A DNA stretch of 19,028 nucleotides, from contig CAKTEE010000021.1 in assembly GCA_934546985.1 (NCBI GenBank), forward strand, positions 1 to 19,028, written 5' to 3'. The stretch is from an uncultured Eubacteriales bacterium. Its GTDB lineage: Bacteria > Bacillota > Clostridia > Oscillospirales > Acutalibacteraceae. Of the stretch, positions 1 to 6,715 are shown one piece after another (position 1 is the stretch's first letter; the number at the start of each line of letters is the position of its first letter). The position numbers and the translations under genes were made by a program. The notes under the pieces are model-generated. The model did no database searches, had not been told where the DNA came from, and saw only the letters and a list, made by a program, of their open reading frames with translations.

Positions 1-242
1 CAGGTGAATAAGGGATATACCGAAAGCTTTATCAAATAATTCGCATTTCATGTGTATGCTTAGTTGAGATATTTCGATGGTAAAAGCAGTTTTATCAACC
101 AAATGAGGATAGAACGAAGGTATATTTATTTTGTTGCAGTGGAGCGATTTTTTAGCCATAAAATCTTAAATCAAGTATTTAAAAGTGTAGATAATAATAT
201 TATAGAAGTTTTATAAACTATGTAGAATAAAGCTAAAAAATA
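1..242. other. Left-edge AT-rich region, no supported gene
   Basis: All frames are broken by stops at short intervals. The longest plus-strand stretch is about 50 codons from a TTG near 64 with no ribosome binding site. A frame entering from the left edge stops at 37-39, so at most twelve codons of an upstream gene could lie here, and these are not recognisable. I see no tRNA, terminator hairpin or repeat in this stretch. Confidence 0.5.
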
Positions 243-271
243 TTTACAATATAAAATAATATTGTTATAAT
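243..271 (+). promoter_or_regulatory. Sigma-A promoter of the M64 peptidase gene
   Basis: TTTACA (243-248) and TATAAT (266-271) are separated by exactly 17 nt. The expected start of transcription near 278 leaves a leader of about 30 nt before the AAGGAG ribosome binding site at 291-296. Confidence 0.65.
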
Positions 272-306
272 ATAATAAATGCATTTGGATAAGGAGCTGA
301 ACTCGT

Positions 307-2715
307 TTGGAAATTCCGATGAAAGTCCTGATTTTAAAAAAGATAGTGCCGTGCTGTATTATTTTAGGAATGTTTTTTTCTCTTATGTCTTTCGTTTCTA
401 TGATAAATGCCGGTGCAGTTCCCAATTTTGAGGATGTTTTGGTCTATGGAGAAGGAAGTGATGAGGGGAAGGTTGTTATAACCATTGTAGGTGACGGTTA
501 TACTGCCTCTGAGATAGAAAACGGTACTTCAACGAATCCGTCTTTTATGGAATCAGCAGAGAAAATTGCAAAACTTGTCACTGAAGAATATCCATTTACC
601 TTGTTTCGGGATGCGGGGAAGCTTAATATTCATGCAATTAAGGTTATATCTAACGTTTCGGGAACAGGAATGAACGCTCCTAATGATACATATTTTGGTG
701 TTTACAGATCTCTTGGAGGAGCAACGATATATCCTTCCGTGGAAGGCAGACGAAAACTTTCGGAACTTATTGAGTATTATGCACCGGAGACGGATGTTAA
801 GGTGGTTATGGCAAATAAACCGCAGGGTGGTGACTGTGCGCTTCCCTCAGAGAAAACGTCGTGTCTGTCCTATACTTCGTTTGCAACGCACGAGATAGGT
901 CACGCTATGGGAAATCTTGCTGATGAAGATGACCGGTCCAGCGGGAGAATCGAGAGACCGGATTTATCGCAAAACGGTGATCCCGAAACTGTAAGATGGA
1001 AAGATTTTATTGGTATAAACGGAATAAGTATGGAGGAATACAATAATTACGGAACATGGTATAGTCCAGGTGCCTCCTGTTTGATGAGTACAATGCACGC
1101 CGGACGTGATTACTGCACTGTTTGTGCCGCCGCCTTAACTGAGGTTATGGCGGATGCCACAGGTGAACCTTTTTATGGTACTTTGTATAACGGAGTAAGT
1201 TCTTTATCCGGTTTGCCGGAAAAAAGTCTTAATACAGATACAGTAATAAATGTTTCGGGGGGTACAGAGCGTATATTAGATTTTGCTTTTCACGGTTGTA
1301 ATAAATTAGAAAGCCTGACTATTCCTGAAAGCGTAAAAGCAATCGGAAATTACGCATTTCTAAAGTGTACCGGACTTACTGAAATAACCAACTATGCTGT
1401 AATTCCTCAAAACATAACGGGCAATGACAGATTTTACGGGGTTGCGAGATCAAACATTACACTTTATGTTCCGAAAGGAACAAAGGATGCATATTTAAAT
1501 GCCGGATGGACAGGCTTTCAGGATATCAAGGAACAAAGCAGTGAAAACGCTCAGAAACCCACTATTACAAAGCAACCCAGCGATTTGATTATCCCTGTTG
1601 GAGGCAATGCTGAGTTGATGGTAGGTGCAAGTGTATCCAAGGGAGAACTCAGCTATCAGTGGTACAGTGCAGATGATGAAACCACGGCGGGTGGGGAGAA
1701 AATTCCTGGTGCCGTCGGTGCGGCATTTAATCCCCCTGCGGATAAAGAGGGGACAAGCTATTATTACTGTATCATTACAAATACCGATACCTCGGCAACA
1801 GAAAATAAAACCGCCGAAACGGTTAGTCGGGCGGCAAAAGTTACAGTGTTTATAAAGGGAGAACCTATAAAGGTCAGCCGTGCAAGGGTGAATACGTGGT
1901 CGACCTACGGCAGTGATAAGTATAAGGCTGACAGTCTTTTTGACGGCAGCGAGGATACCTACTGGCACGGAAACTGGGGAAGCGGAGGCGGAAGCGGTTC
2001 CACTGCAAAACAGGAAGGGCTTGTTGATTTCGATTTAGGAGCGATGAAAACTATTCGTACAATTGAGATTGACAAACGTTATCTGTCAAACGGCAGAGGA
2101 CCTGTAAAATCGGTTCGTGTATTAATTCATGATGAGACAGGCGATGCTTTTCCCAACGGAGAGAGCATGAGCAGTTATACCGAGGCGAATGTTTTAGCAA
2201 CAGAGATCGTATCGGATTTTGCTCCTGACGGCTGGCAGAATGTTGCCGGTGTAAATATAGATGGTTTAAGCACCTCGAGCATGCCGCGTCAAACAGTTAC
2301 TCTTAAATTTGAGCAGCCTATTGAAACAAGATATCTCCGCCTTGGGATTATCTGCGGAGAGATCAATGATAATGGTGTAACCAGCGATTATGTTCAAGTC
2401 AGCGAAATAAGACTTTTTGGTTCTGATGTTGAGATTGAACCTTCGGAATTAAAGATTACGGATATAAACATAAAAGGAACGTCATCGGCAGGAAATATCT
2501 TAACTTTTACTGTTGAAGCGTCAGGTGGAAAGAAACCCTTGAAATACACGGCATATATTGTCGGAAACGGAAAGGTTTATTATAAGCAGACATCTTCTGT
2601 TTTGGATACCTTTAACTATACTCTAAATAAAGCCGGAACTTACTCGGTGTACATCTATGCCATTGACCGTAGTGGGGAAAAGGCGGCGTTTGAAAAGCGG
2701 TTTACGATAAAATAA
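307..2715 (+). CDS. Secreted M64-family metallopeptidase with LRR, Ig-like and discoidin domains
   Basis: Secreted or cell-surface zinc peptidase of 802 aa. Residues 1-36 form a signal peptide (KK followed by a long hydrophobic run ending at NAGA). The peptidase domain spans about 45-285. It carries HEIGH at 195-199 followed by GNLADE (202-207), which matches the HExxH-plus-LADE signature of the M64 (IgA peptidase) family, and a cysteine-rich CLM/DYCTVC segment at 258-273 also seen in that family. Next come a BspA-type leucine-rich repeat region (about 320-408, with FHGCNKLESLTIPESV), an Ig-like domain (about 418-515, with QWY and YYYC), an F5/8C discoidin-like domain (about 520-707, with LFDGSEDTYWHG and YLRLG) and a small beta-sandwich (about 715-802). 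The TTG start at 307 lies 10 nt after AAGGAG; an in-frame ATG at 319 is 22 nt away and too far. The accessory domains suggest binding to glycans or glycoproteins, so cleavage of mucin or immunoglobulin is plausible but inferred. There is no LPXTG or SLH anchor. Confidence 0.85.
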   Translation: MEIPMKVLILKKIVPCCIILGMFFSLMSFVSMINAGAVPNFEDVLVYGEGSDEGKVVITIVGDGYTASEIENGTSTNPSFMESAEKIAKLVTEEYPFTLFRDAGKLNIHAIKVISNVSGTGMNAPNDTYFGVYRSLGGATIYPSVEGRRKLSELIEYYAPETDVKVVMANKPQGGDCALPSEKTSCLSYTSFATHEIGHAMGNLADEDDRSSGRIERPDLSQNGDPETVRWKDFIGINGISMEEYNNYGTWYSPGASCLMSTMHAGRDYCTVCAAALTEVMADATGEPFYGTLYNGVSSLSGLPEKSLNTDTVINVSGGTERILDFAFHGCNKLESLTIPESVKAIGNYAFLKCTGLTEITNYAVIPQNITGNDRFYGVARSNITLYVPKGTKDAYLNAGWTGFQDIKEQSSENAQKPTITKQPSDLIIPVGGNAELMVGASVSKGELSYQWYSADDETTAGGEKIPGAVGAAFNPPADKEGTSYYYCIITNTDTSATENKTAETVSRAAKVTVFIKGEPIKVSRARVNTWSTYGSDKYKADSLFDGSEDTYWHGNWGSGGGSGSTAKQEGLVDFDLGAMKTIRTIEIDKRYLSNGRGPVKSVRVLIHDETGDAFPNGESMSSYTEANVLATEIVSDFAPDGWQNVAGVNIDGLSTSSMPRQTVTLKFEQPIETRYLRLGIICGEINDNGVTSDYVQVSEIRLFGSDVEIEPSELKITDINIKGTSSAGNILTFTVEASGGKKPLKYTAYIVGNGKVYYKQTSSVLDTFNYTLNKAGTYSVYIYAIDRSGEKAAFEKRFTIK

Positions 2716-2836
2716 AAGATATAAAATTGTGAGCGGATTAAGAGAACCGAGAAGTTAAATGATATAGTAATTGTACTTGAGCCATAAAAATTGTATGTAA
2801 AAATAAATCGGACTCCCAAATGAATTTTTCCAGATT

Positions 2837-3085
2837 TGCAGACAACACAAAAAGTATTTTATGGCAGCTAAAAATCAAATTTTAAGTAACAAACTGATTT
2901 CGTTTTTTTAACGGAGTCAGTTTTGTTTTTAGCTGTAATCTTTCGTTATTATAGAAATGACTAACAAAAGATTGTATTTCTGCGTGATTCGGAGTATAGG
3001 TTGTGCTGTATTCCGCTTTGTTCAAGCCATAGATGTATGCGATAGTTTGGTTGCTATATCCATTCGTAATACATTACCGTAATAT
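2837..3085 (-). pseudogene. IS3-family transposase (orfB) C-terminal remnant with terminal repeat
   Basis: On the minus strand an open frame from about 3083 to the TAA at 2881-2883 reads IAYIYGLNKAEYS, then HAEIQSFVSHFYNNERLQ, then LKTKLTPLKKRNQ. YNNERLQLKTKLTPLxxR is the typical C-terminal end of the DDE integrase core of IS3-family OrfB proteins. The frame has no start and is preceded by a stop, so about 75% or more of the transposase and the left end are missing. About 40 nt past the stop lies TGCAGACAACACAAAAAGT (plus strand, 2837-2855), which fits an IS3-type terminal inverted repeat beginning with TG. That boundary is inferred; the protein homology is from recognition of the motif. Confidence 0.75.
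2865..2935. repeat. Long imperfect hairpin within the IS3 remnant
   Basis: The outer arms CAGCTAAAAA (2865-2874) and TTTTTAGCTG (2926-2935) are perfectly complementary. The inner arms AACAAACTGATTTCGTT and AACGGAGTCAGTTTTGTT (2888-2928) pair almost fully around a T-rich loop. It overlaps the last codons of the transposase remnant, so it may act as a transcription block at the IS end. Confidence 0.6.
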
Positions 3086-3360
3086 TACTTCTTGATACTT
3101 AAAAAATCTGCACATTTTACCGATGAAATATTTATGGTGGTAAATTTTATATATTTTACGTTCATTCTTGTTTTTTCTTCTGTGATAATTTTGGTTTTTT
3201 TCGGACTGCAAACTTAACTAACTTTGTAGTGAATAACGGCTGATTTTGTAATCTTTGTTTACTTTTCTCTGTATTTGACCTTTGTTTCTCTCTTTTGCGG
3301 TTTTTATCCTTCTTTATATTATGGATATTGTTTCGTTCGTTGTTTTCCTGATATAACAAA

Positions 3361-3395
3361 ACCTCTTATGGTAATTTTACTTTGCCATAAGAGGT
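3361..3395. terminator. Bidirectional hairpin terminator
   Basis: ACCTCTTATGG (3361-3371) and CCATAAGAGGT (3385-3395) form a perfect 11-bp stem around a 13-nt loop. It is followed by GCTTTTT on the plus strand and TTTTGTT on the minus strand. It lies downstream of the 6S RNA/DUF1292 unit and could stop read-through from that side. Confidence 0.6.
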
Positions 3396-3502
3396 GCTTT
3401 TTACTATTATTCGTTTTTATTGGATTTGTTCCATAAGAAAGTTTGCTTTATTTTTGATGTTATTAGCAACTTATCAATCTTTAAGAGGTACAGATGTTAT
3501 AA

Positions 3503-3696
3503 AATAAAAATCCCCGCCGTGCCGTTAGGCAACTGATGATAACCTGCTGATAGCAGGTGGGTACTTTCCCATTGGTTTCGCGCTCCCTTCTTCCGATTGC
3601 TCGGGAGGTCTGCAATCCGCCAACGGAGGCAAGTTCCCTTGAAAGAACGTGTTGGGTTATAAAAGCTGCCAAACACGCACACAGCAGGGAAAGAGA
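3503..3696 (-). ncRNA. ssrS: Probable 6S RNA
   Basis: The minus strand folds into the long rod typical of 6S RNA, the RNA polymerase sigma-A holoenzyme inhibitor. The closing stem CCCTGCTGTG (3689-3680) pairs in all 10 positions, with two G-U pairs, with CACGGCGGGG (3521-3512). A second stem pairs CGTGTTTGGCAGC (3677-3665) with GTTGCCTAACG (3533-3523). A large internal bubble then carries a small perfect hairpin, ACCTGCT/AGCAGGT (3542-3558), on its 3' side, a known 6S feature. The apical arm pairs CGTTGG with CCAATG and CTCCC with GGGAG. A T-run follows the closing stem. The length of about 190 nt fits. It begins within a few bases of the DUF1292 stop codon, so it either has a promoter inside that gene or is processed from a shared transcript. 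The call rests on structure read by eye, not on a covariance model; short reading frames through this region are treated as chance. Confidence 0.72.
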
Positions 3697-3700
3697 TGAA

Positions 3701-4051
3701 TCATTGTTCAGAAACAGATGAATAAGGTTCCTCTTCAATTTCGAATAAATCAGAAAGCCGTTCTTCAAATAAAGGAAGGACGTCATAAAATTCTTCTTCT
3801 GATTCTATTGTTCCAAGAATATCCTCACCGTTTTCTTCCATAACCTTTAAAATAACAAGTTCACCGCTGTCATCCAAAAATTCTTCTGCATTGTCAAACA
3901 CTTCCAGCAGTGCAACATAGCGGCATCCGTTGTCGAGTTCAATGCGGTCTAATACTTCAAATGTATGCTGTTGATTATCTTCATCAATTAGTGTCAGCAA
4001 ATCTGGATCATATTCTTCATCCAGTTCTTCTGGTGTAATGCTGTCGTTCAT
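3701..4051 (-). CDS. DUF1292 (YrzB-like) protein
   Basis: Acidic cytoplasmic protein of 116 aa in the DUF1292/YrzB family of Firmicutes, whose function is unknown. The core LLTLIDEDNQQHTFEVLDRIELDNGCRYVALL and the following VILKVMEENGEDI are the family's typical beta-rich motifs. The protein then ends in a Glu/Asp-rich tail. The ATG at 4051 was chosen because AAGGAG (4066-4061) sits 9 nt upstream; an upstream in-frame ATG at 4081 would add ten residues but has no ribosome binding site. The gene has its own promoter and runs straight into the probable 6S RNA. It is divergent from the orphan transcription unit that starts at 4204. Confidence 0.85.
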   Translation of the reverse strand: MNDSITPEELDEEYDPDLLTLIDEDNQQHTFEVLDRIELDNGCRYVALLEVFDNAEEFLDDSGELVILKVMEENGEDILGTIESEEEFYDVLPLFEERLSDLFEIEEEPYSSVSEQ

Positions 4052-4093
4052 TGGAATCAACTCCTTAATACTATTATGCACTGTTCTATCCCT

Positions 4094-4122
4094 ATTTTAC
4101 AATTCATTTGCCTGTAAGTCAA
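4094..4122 (-). promoter_or_regulatory. Sigma-A promoter of the DUF1292 gene
   Basis: On the minus strand TTGACT (4122-4117) and TAAAAT (4099-4094) are separated by 17 nt. The promoter lies about 40 nt upstream of the chosen start and may also feed the downstream 6S RNA. Confidence 0.65.
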
Positions 4123-4181
4123 TGACAATTTAAGGTATATACTAAATAATTAAAAATAAATAAAAAACTTGAAAATATATA

Positions 4182-4209
4182 TTGACAATATACAAATATA
4201 TGTTATAAT
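4182..4209 (+). promoter_or_regulatory. Consensus sigma-A promoter without an obvious gene
   Basis: TTGACA (4182-4187) and TATAAT (4204-4209) both match the consensus in full, with a 16-nt spacer. It points right, away from the DUF1292 promoter 60 nt to the left. The expected start of transcription is near 4216, and no recognisable protein gene follows before the terminator at 5441. Confidence 0.7.
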
Positions 4210-4215
4210 ATAGAT

Positions 4216-5476
4216 GAACCAAAGGAAAGGAAATCAAAATAAAATTCCGAAAGAAGAATTTGAAAAAGTTATTTTGAATAATGCCAGTCAGTTCTGGAAT
4301 ATGTATTTCGGAGTGTAAAAAATGGTTTTCATCCGATTGGTTTATAGAAATGAATTCCAGATGAGAATGCTGGCCTGAATCATCTGCAACAGGCAACACC
4401 CAGTTGTATCAAATGGAAGAAAGTTTCAATAAAAGGAAAGGGGGCGGAACCCATGTACAGTTCAGAAGAACCATGCTGTTCTGCCGCTCATCTAAATCAA
4501 AAAGCAACGGCAAAGTAAATAGAAACAGATAGGAAAAACTAATGTGAATTAATGAGTTTCCTGCGTTTTTAACTGAAAGGCATTGTCCTAAAACAAAGAA
4601 TGCCGTTAATATAAAAGATTATAGGTGGGCGAAGGTTCCTGGAGTAAGGGGTGGTCGGTTGGAATCATATTCAAGAGCAGGAGAGCATGACAAGCAGACT
4701 TTTAGTCAATCAAAGTTGTCGTGGCTTTATTTCTGGGCAATTGTTGAGAAGATAGGAGTGTCTGAGATGTAATTGCCATAAACGAAAGTTTAAGGAAAGT
4801 AACCTGCTTTGGTGTGTAGAATATACCAAAAGCCTGATCTCAAAGGAGCAAATCTCCTAAAAAAGATTTCGTTGTTGCTCACTACACTTAAAACAAAGAT
4901 TATTCAGTATCATCTTTTGTTAAGCTGTTTTTAGAAAATATCAGTTTAAAGTGAGATGAAAAGGCTATTGAGTTGGTTTTCAATAGAGTATCAACGGTAA
5001 CGGAATAGTGAATTCATCGTAAATGAAAAAATGGTAGATTGGTCTTGTGTCTATGATTTTTGAAACAAAAGTAACTGGTGATTGCGGTGTGAAAGATGTT
5101 ACGAATCAAGGTGGCTGCAGTAACTTATTCAGCGCAGAGATTTTTTTGGTCGATATGATGTGTACCAATAAGAGATTCCAAGCTGTAATAGATTGCGATA
5201 AAACAAAGTGGAAGATTCAATTCTGTCACAAGAGATGTTGAGGGGAGTCGGATTTTGTTTCATTTTGATAATGTGCAGCTGACCGGAGATTAAAATTTTA
5301 ACGGGAAACCGATAAGATATGAGTGAACCTGTTTTAAGATAGCTTTTAGAAGATGAAAACAGTTTGAGAGTTGTTTTAGTTCAAAATTCGTTAATAAAGG
5401 TGAGTCCGATGAAATGATCAATGAAATTGCACAGCATTAAAAGCCTCTGACGGTGATAACTGCCAGAGGCTTTTTG
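4216..5476 (+). ncRNA. Orphan transcription unit, candidate long structured RNA
   Basis: The 1.2 kb between a consensus promoter and a strong terminator on the same strand has no recognisable coding sequence. It holds many local stems: GCCAG/CTGGC enclosing TCTGGAAT/ATTCCAGA (4283-4375); GGCGGAAC/GTTCTGCC (4443-4485) enclosing GTTC-agaa-GAAC; TTAAC-bulge-GGCATT/AATGCC-GTTAA (4569-4609); GGCAATT/AATTGCC (4736-4777); TTTGGTGT/ATACCAAA (4808-4830); GAGCAA-ATCT/AGAT-TTGCTC (4846-4880); AACAAAGAT/ATCTTTTGTT (4892-4921); CTATTGA/TCAATAG (4965-4986); and CTGTTTT/AAAACAG (5329-5361). Stems of 6-7 bp arise by chance in DNA of this composition, so only their density and nesting count. The alternative is a decayed protein gene or mobile element: an open frame without a good start runs about 4553-4771, and weak frames lie at 4214-4318 and 5047-5241. 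I match it to no known RNA class. Confidence 0.35.
5441..5476 (+). terminator. Rho-independent terminator of the orphan unit
   Basis: GCCTCTG (5443-5449) pairs perfectly with CAGAGGC (5464-5470), followed by TTTTTGTT. The arm is flanked by AAA on the 5' side, extending the stem into the T-run. Confidence 0.75.
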
Positions 5477-5495
5477 TTATCGTCTTTAGGCTTAA

Positions 5496-5604
5496 GAAAA
5501 CCCCCAGTTCTACCGGGGGTAAATAAAAAGTCTTAGCAAATAAAACCTCCGTGCTGCAATCGAGACGGTTTGGTAGCCGCATCACGAAAGAGCAAGGAGG
5601 TTTT
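5496..5604 (+). mobile_element. IS200-like left end and Shine-Dalgarno-hiding leader
   Basis: ACCCCC and GGGGGT (about 5500-5521) form a 6-bp GC-rich hairpin followed by T-poor, A-rich DNA. Then AAAACCTCC (about 5543-5551) pairs perfectly with GGAGGTTTT (5596-5604). Inside this arm GTGcTGC pairs with GCAtCAC. The 3' arm contains the AAGGAGG ribosome binding site for an ATG at 5605, so translation from it would be masked. A left-end hairpin plus a leader sequestering the Shine-Dalgarno site is the arrangement known for IS200-type elements. No Y1 transposase follows, so this is at most a remnant. The family assignment is from resemblance and is uncertain. Confidence 0.4.
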
Positions 5605-5688
5605 ATGCAAGTGAAAAATGAAGTAAAACATAACGTCAAAAACACTTGCAAAGACATGACCTGCTCTGTCCGAACAGGTCATAGATAG
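5605..5688 (+). CDS. Short ORF behind the masked ribosome binding site (27 aa)
   Basis: The frame reads MQVKNEVKHNVKN followed by a tail with two cysteines (CKDMTC) and stops at 5686-5688. GGAGG ends only 4 nt before the ATG; a GTG at 5611 would have better spacing. A perfect 8-bp hairpin, ATGACCTG/CAGGTCAT (5656-5682), lies inside the frame. No function is recognised. It may be a leader peptide or chance debris of a mobile element. Confidence 0.25.
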   Translation: MQVKNEVKHNVKNTCKDMTCSVRTGHR

Positions 5689-5696
5689 GGGCGGGT

Positions 5697-5820
5697 TGAT
5701 ATCTTTACAGTTGTTCGTTCCATAACTGCCTAAAGCAGACTTGGAGAGATGTGTTTGCTTTAGGCATCAACCCATGTTTCACACGAAAGTTTTTTAGGCG
5801 TTCTTGTATGGATAATACCC
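5697..5820 (-). pseudogene. Frameshifted, truncated XRE-family regulator fragment
   Basis: Reading the minus strand, one frame gives SIQERLKNFRVKHGL (about 5813-5770). After a shift of frame near 5764 another gives LKQTHLSKSALGSY, then KDI (to about 5697). Joined, they match the N-terminal helix-turn-helix of XRE/Cro-C1 regulators (pattern SIQERLKxLRxxxGLTLEQLAxQTxLSKSALGSYE). A few codons between GL and QT (equivalent to EQLA) are missing, and homology stops abruptly at about 5697, next to the short-ORF/IS200-like segment. Both a deletion-frameshift and a 3' truncation are visible. Proteins of this type are common in integrative elements of Clostridia, which suggests the area was once part of one. 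Confidence 0.6.
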
Positions 5821-5858
5821 TACTGTCCTTTTTCGTATGCTTAATAAACAAAAATGAT

Positions 5859-6317
5859 TTATTTCCACCCATCCTTATTGCTCCCGGTTTCAAAACAAAA
5901 GGGCGATAAATAAGGATATTTGTCAACAGAGCTTTGATGCTTCAATGCCCATGCCTTTTCAGGGATATATAGTAATGCTTCAAACTCCATATTCCATACA
6001 TCTTTGAGTTTTCCGTTTTTTACCTTTTCATAGTAGGCAGGTCCGTTTATTAAGGCAACACATCTTGAATATAAAAATGCATCATCACTCACACGTGGGT
6101 CTACTTTTTCGCATTGCTTCATCAGTTTCTTAGTATCTAAATTATAAAGTAATTCAGACATTAGATTGTCAAATTCAAAAATAGTACTATCATCTTGTTT
6201 GGAAAGGTGTTCGATGACAGGTTTTAAAACTTTATCATCGTCACCCTCGTTGTCCCAATCACATAATTCCATTGTATTCCAAAAAAGATAAAATTTATTT
6301 AACATAGTTTTACTCAT
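5859..6317 (-). CDS. DUF4240 domain protein
   Basis: Soluble 152-aa protein recognised as DUF4240 from the pattern DWDNEGDDDKVLKPVIEHLS, then IFEFDNLMSELLYNLDTK, DDAFLYSRCVALINGPAYYEKV and WNMEFEALLYIPEKAWALK, ending in GSNKDGWK. Family function is not established. There is no signal peptide or membrane segment. The GGAGG on the minus strand (6324-6320) ends only 2 nt before the ATG at 6317, so the ATG at 6305 (13 nt away) is the likelier true start, giving 148 aa. The gene stands alone between an XRE fragment and an empty stretch, in a region with other mobile-element debris. Recent acquisition is possible but not shown. Confidence 0.75.
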   Translation of the reverse strand: MSKTMLNKFYLFWNTMELCDWDNEGDDDKVLKPVIEHLSKQDDSTIFEFDNLMSELLYNLDTKKLMKQCEKVDPRVSDDAFLYSRCVALINGPAYYEKVKNGKLKDVWNMEFEALLYIPEKAWALKHQSSVDKYPYLSPFCFETGSNKDGWK

Positions 6318-6715
6318 ACCTCCTCTGTTTTCATTTGTTATTCTGTTTCTTTCATTTTACCACAATTCTGGAAGAGTGAAAATAAAGAATTTGTCAGCCA
6401 GATTACCTACAATTTGAATATACGGCACATCTGTGTCAAAAGCAGTTCATCGATGGATTGCACCTTGAAAAAACGTGACTGTCCGAGAGAAAATATCCCG
6501 GCAGAGGGAGACAACGTAACAAGCCAGTTTCCCCTTTAAAGGTGAAAGCTTACTCGCTCTGTTGCAGTTCCTCTCCGGATAGGCAAAATTGACTATGCCA
6601 TATATTATGAAAATGCTTCTTGATCAGAGGCGTACCTTTAGACACCGGCTTTTGCTATGAATTTCCAAGCTGATTTTTACGCAGCGGCTTTTTAGGCGGA
6701 GTTAATGACTTTGTT
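6318..6715. other. Intergenic stretch without a supported gene
   Basis: About 400 bp between the DUF4240 gene and the stop of the GH5 gene. The minus strand has two open stretches of roughly 40 codons, separated by stops and without start signals; one ends in DVPYIQIVGNLADKF followed by a short tail near 6361. They could be decayed coding sequence, but I cannot name a family. No clear terminator for the GH5 gene was found here. Confidence 0.4.

Larger units (their letters stand above)
2716..3502. other. Gene-poor spacer with IS3 debris
   Basis: This 790-bp stretch has no intact gene. It contains the 3' end of an IS3-type transposase (about 2837-3085), a long hairpin inside it (2865-2935) and a bidirectional hairpin at 3361-3395. 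The rest is AT-rich with frequent stops. A lysine-rich 65-codon frame on the minus strand (3162-3359) has a TTG start and no ribosome binding site, so it was not accepted. Confidence 0.6.

Noticed and set aside
3162..3359. Lysine-rich 65-aa frame on the minus strand
   Set aside because: TTG start, no ribosome binding site, biased composition from AT-rich DNA and no recognisable domain.
3481..3786. Minus-strand frames of 61 and 101 aa across the 6S region
   Set aside because: They overlap the probable 6S RNA and the end of the DUF1292 gene; residue pattern follows the RNA stems and no start signal is present.
4142..4399. 85-aa minus-strand frame
   Set aside because: Crosses the consensus plus-strand promoter, is rich in Phe/Ile/Tyr from AT-rich DNA, and lacks a ribosome binding site.
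4553..4771. Open frame of about 73 codons ending VEKIGVSEM
   Set aside because: No ATG, GTG or TTG at its beginning with a ribosome binding site, no known family, and one such frame is expected by chance in six frames of this length.
5047..5241. 64-aa plus-strand frame
   Set aside because: No ribosome binding site and no recognisable domain; the length is within chance for this composition.
2800..5412. Short shared word ATCGGACTC near 2806 and inverted near 5400
   Set aside because: A shared 9-mer between two kilobase-sized regions is expected by chance; the flanks do not match.
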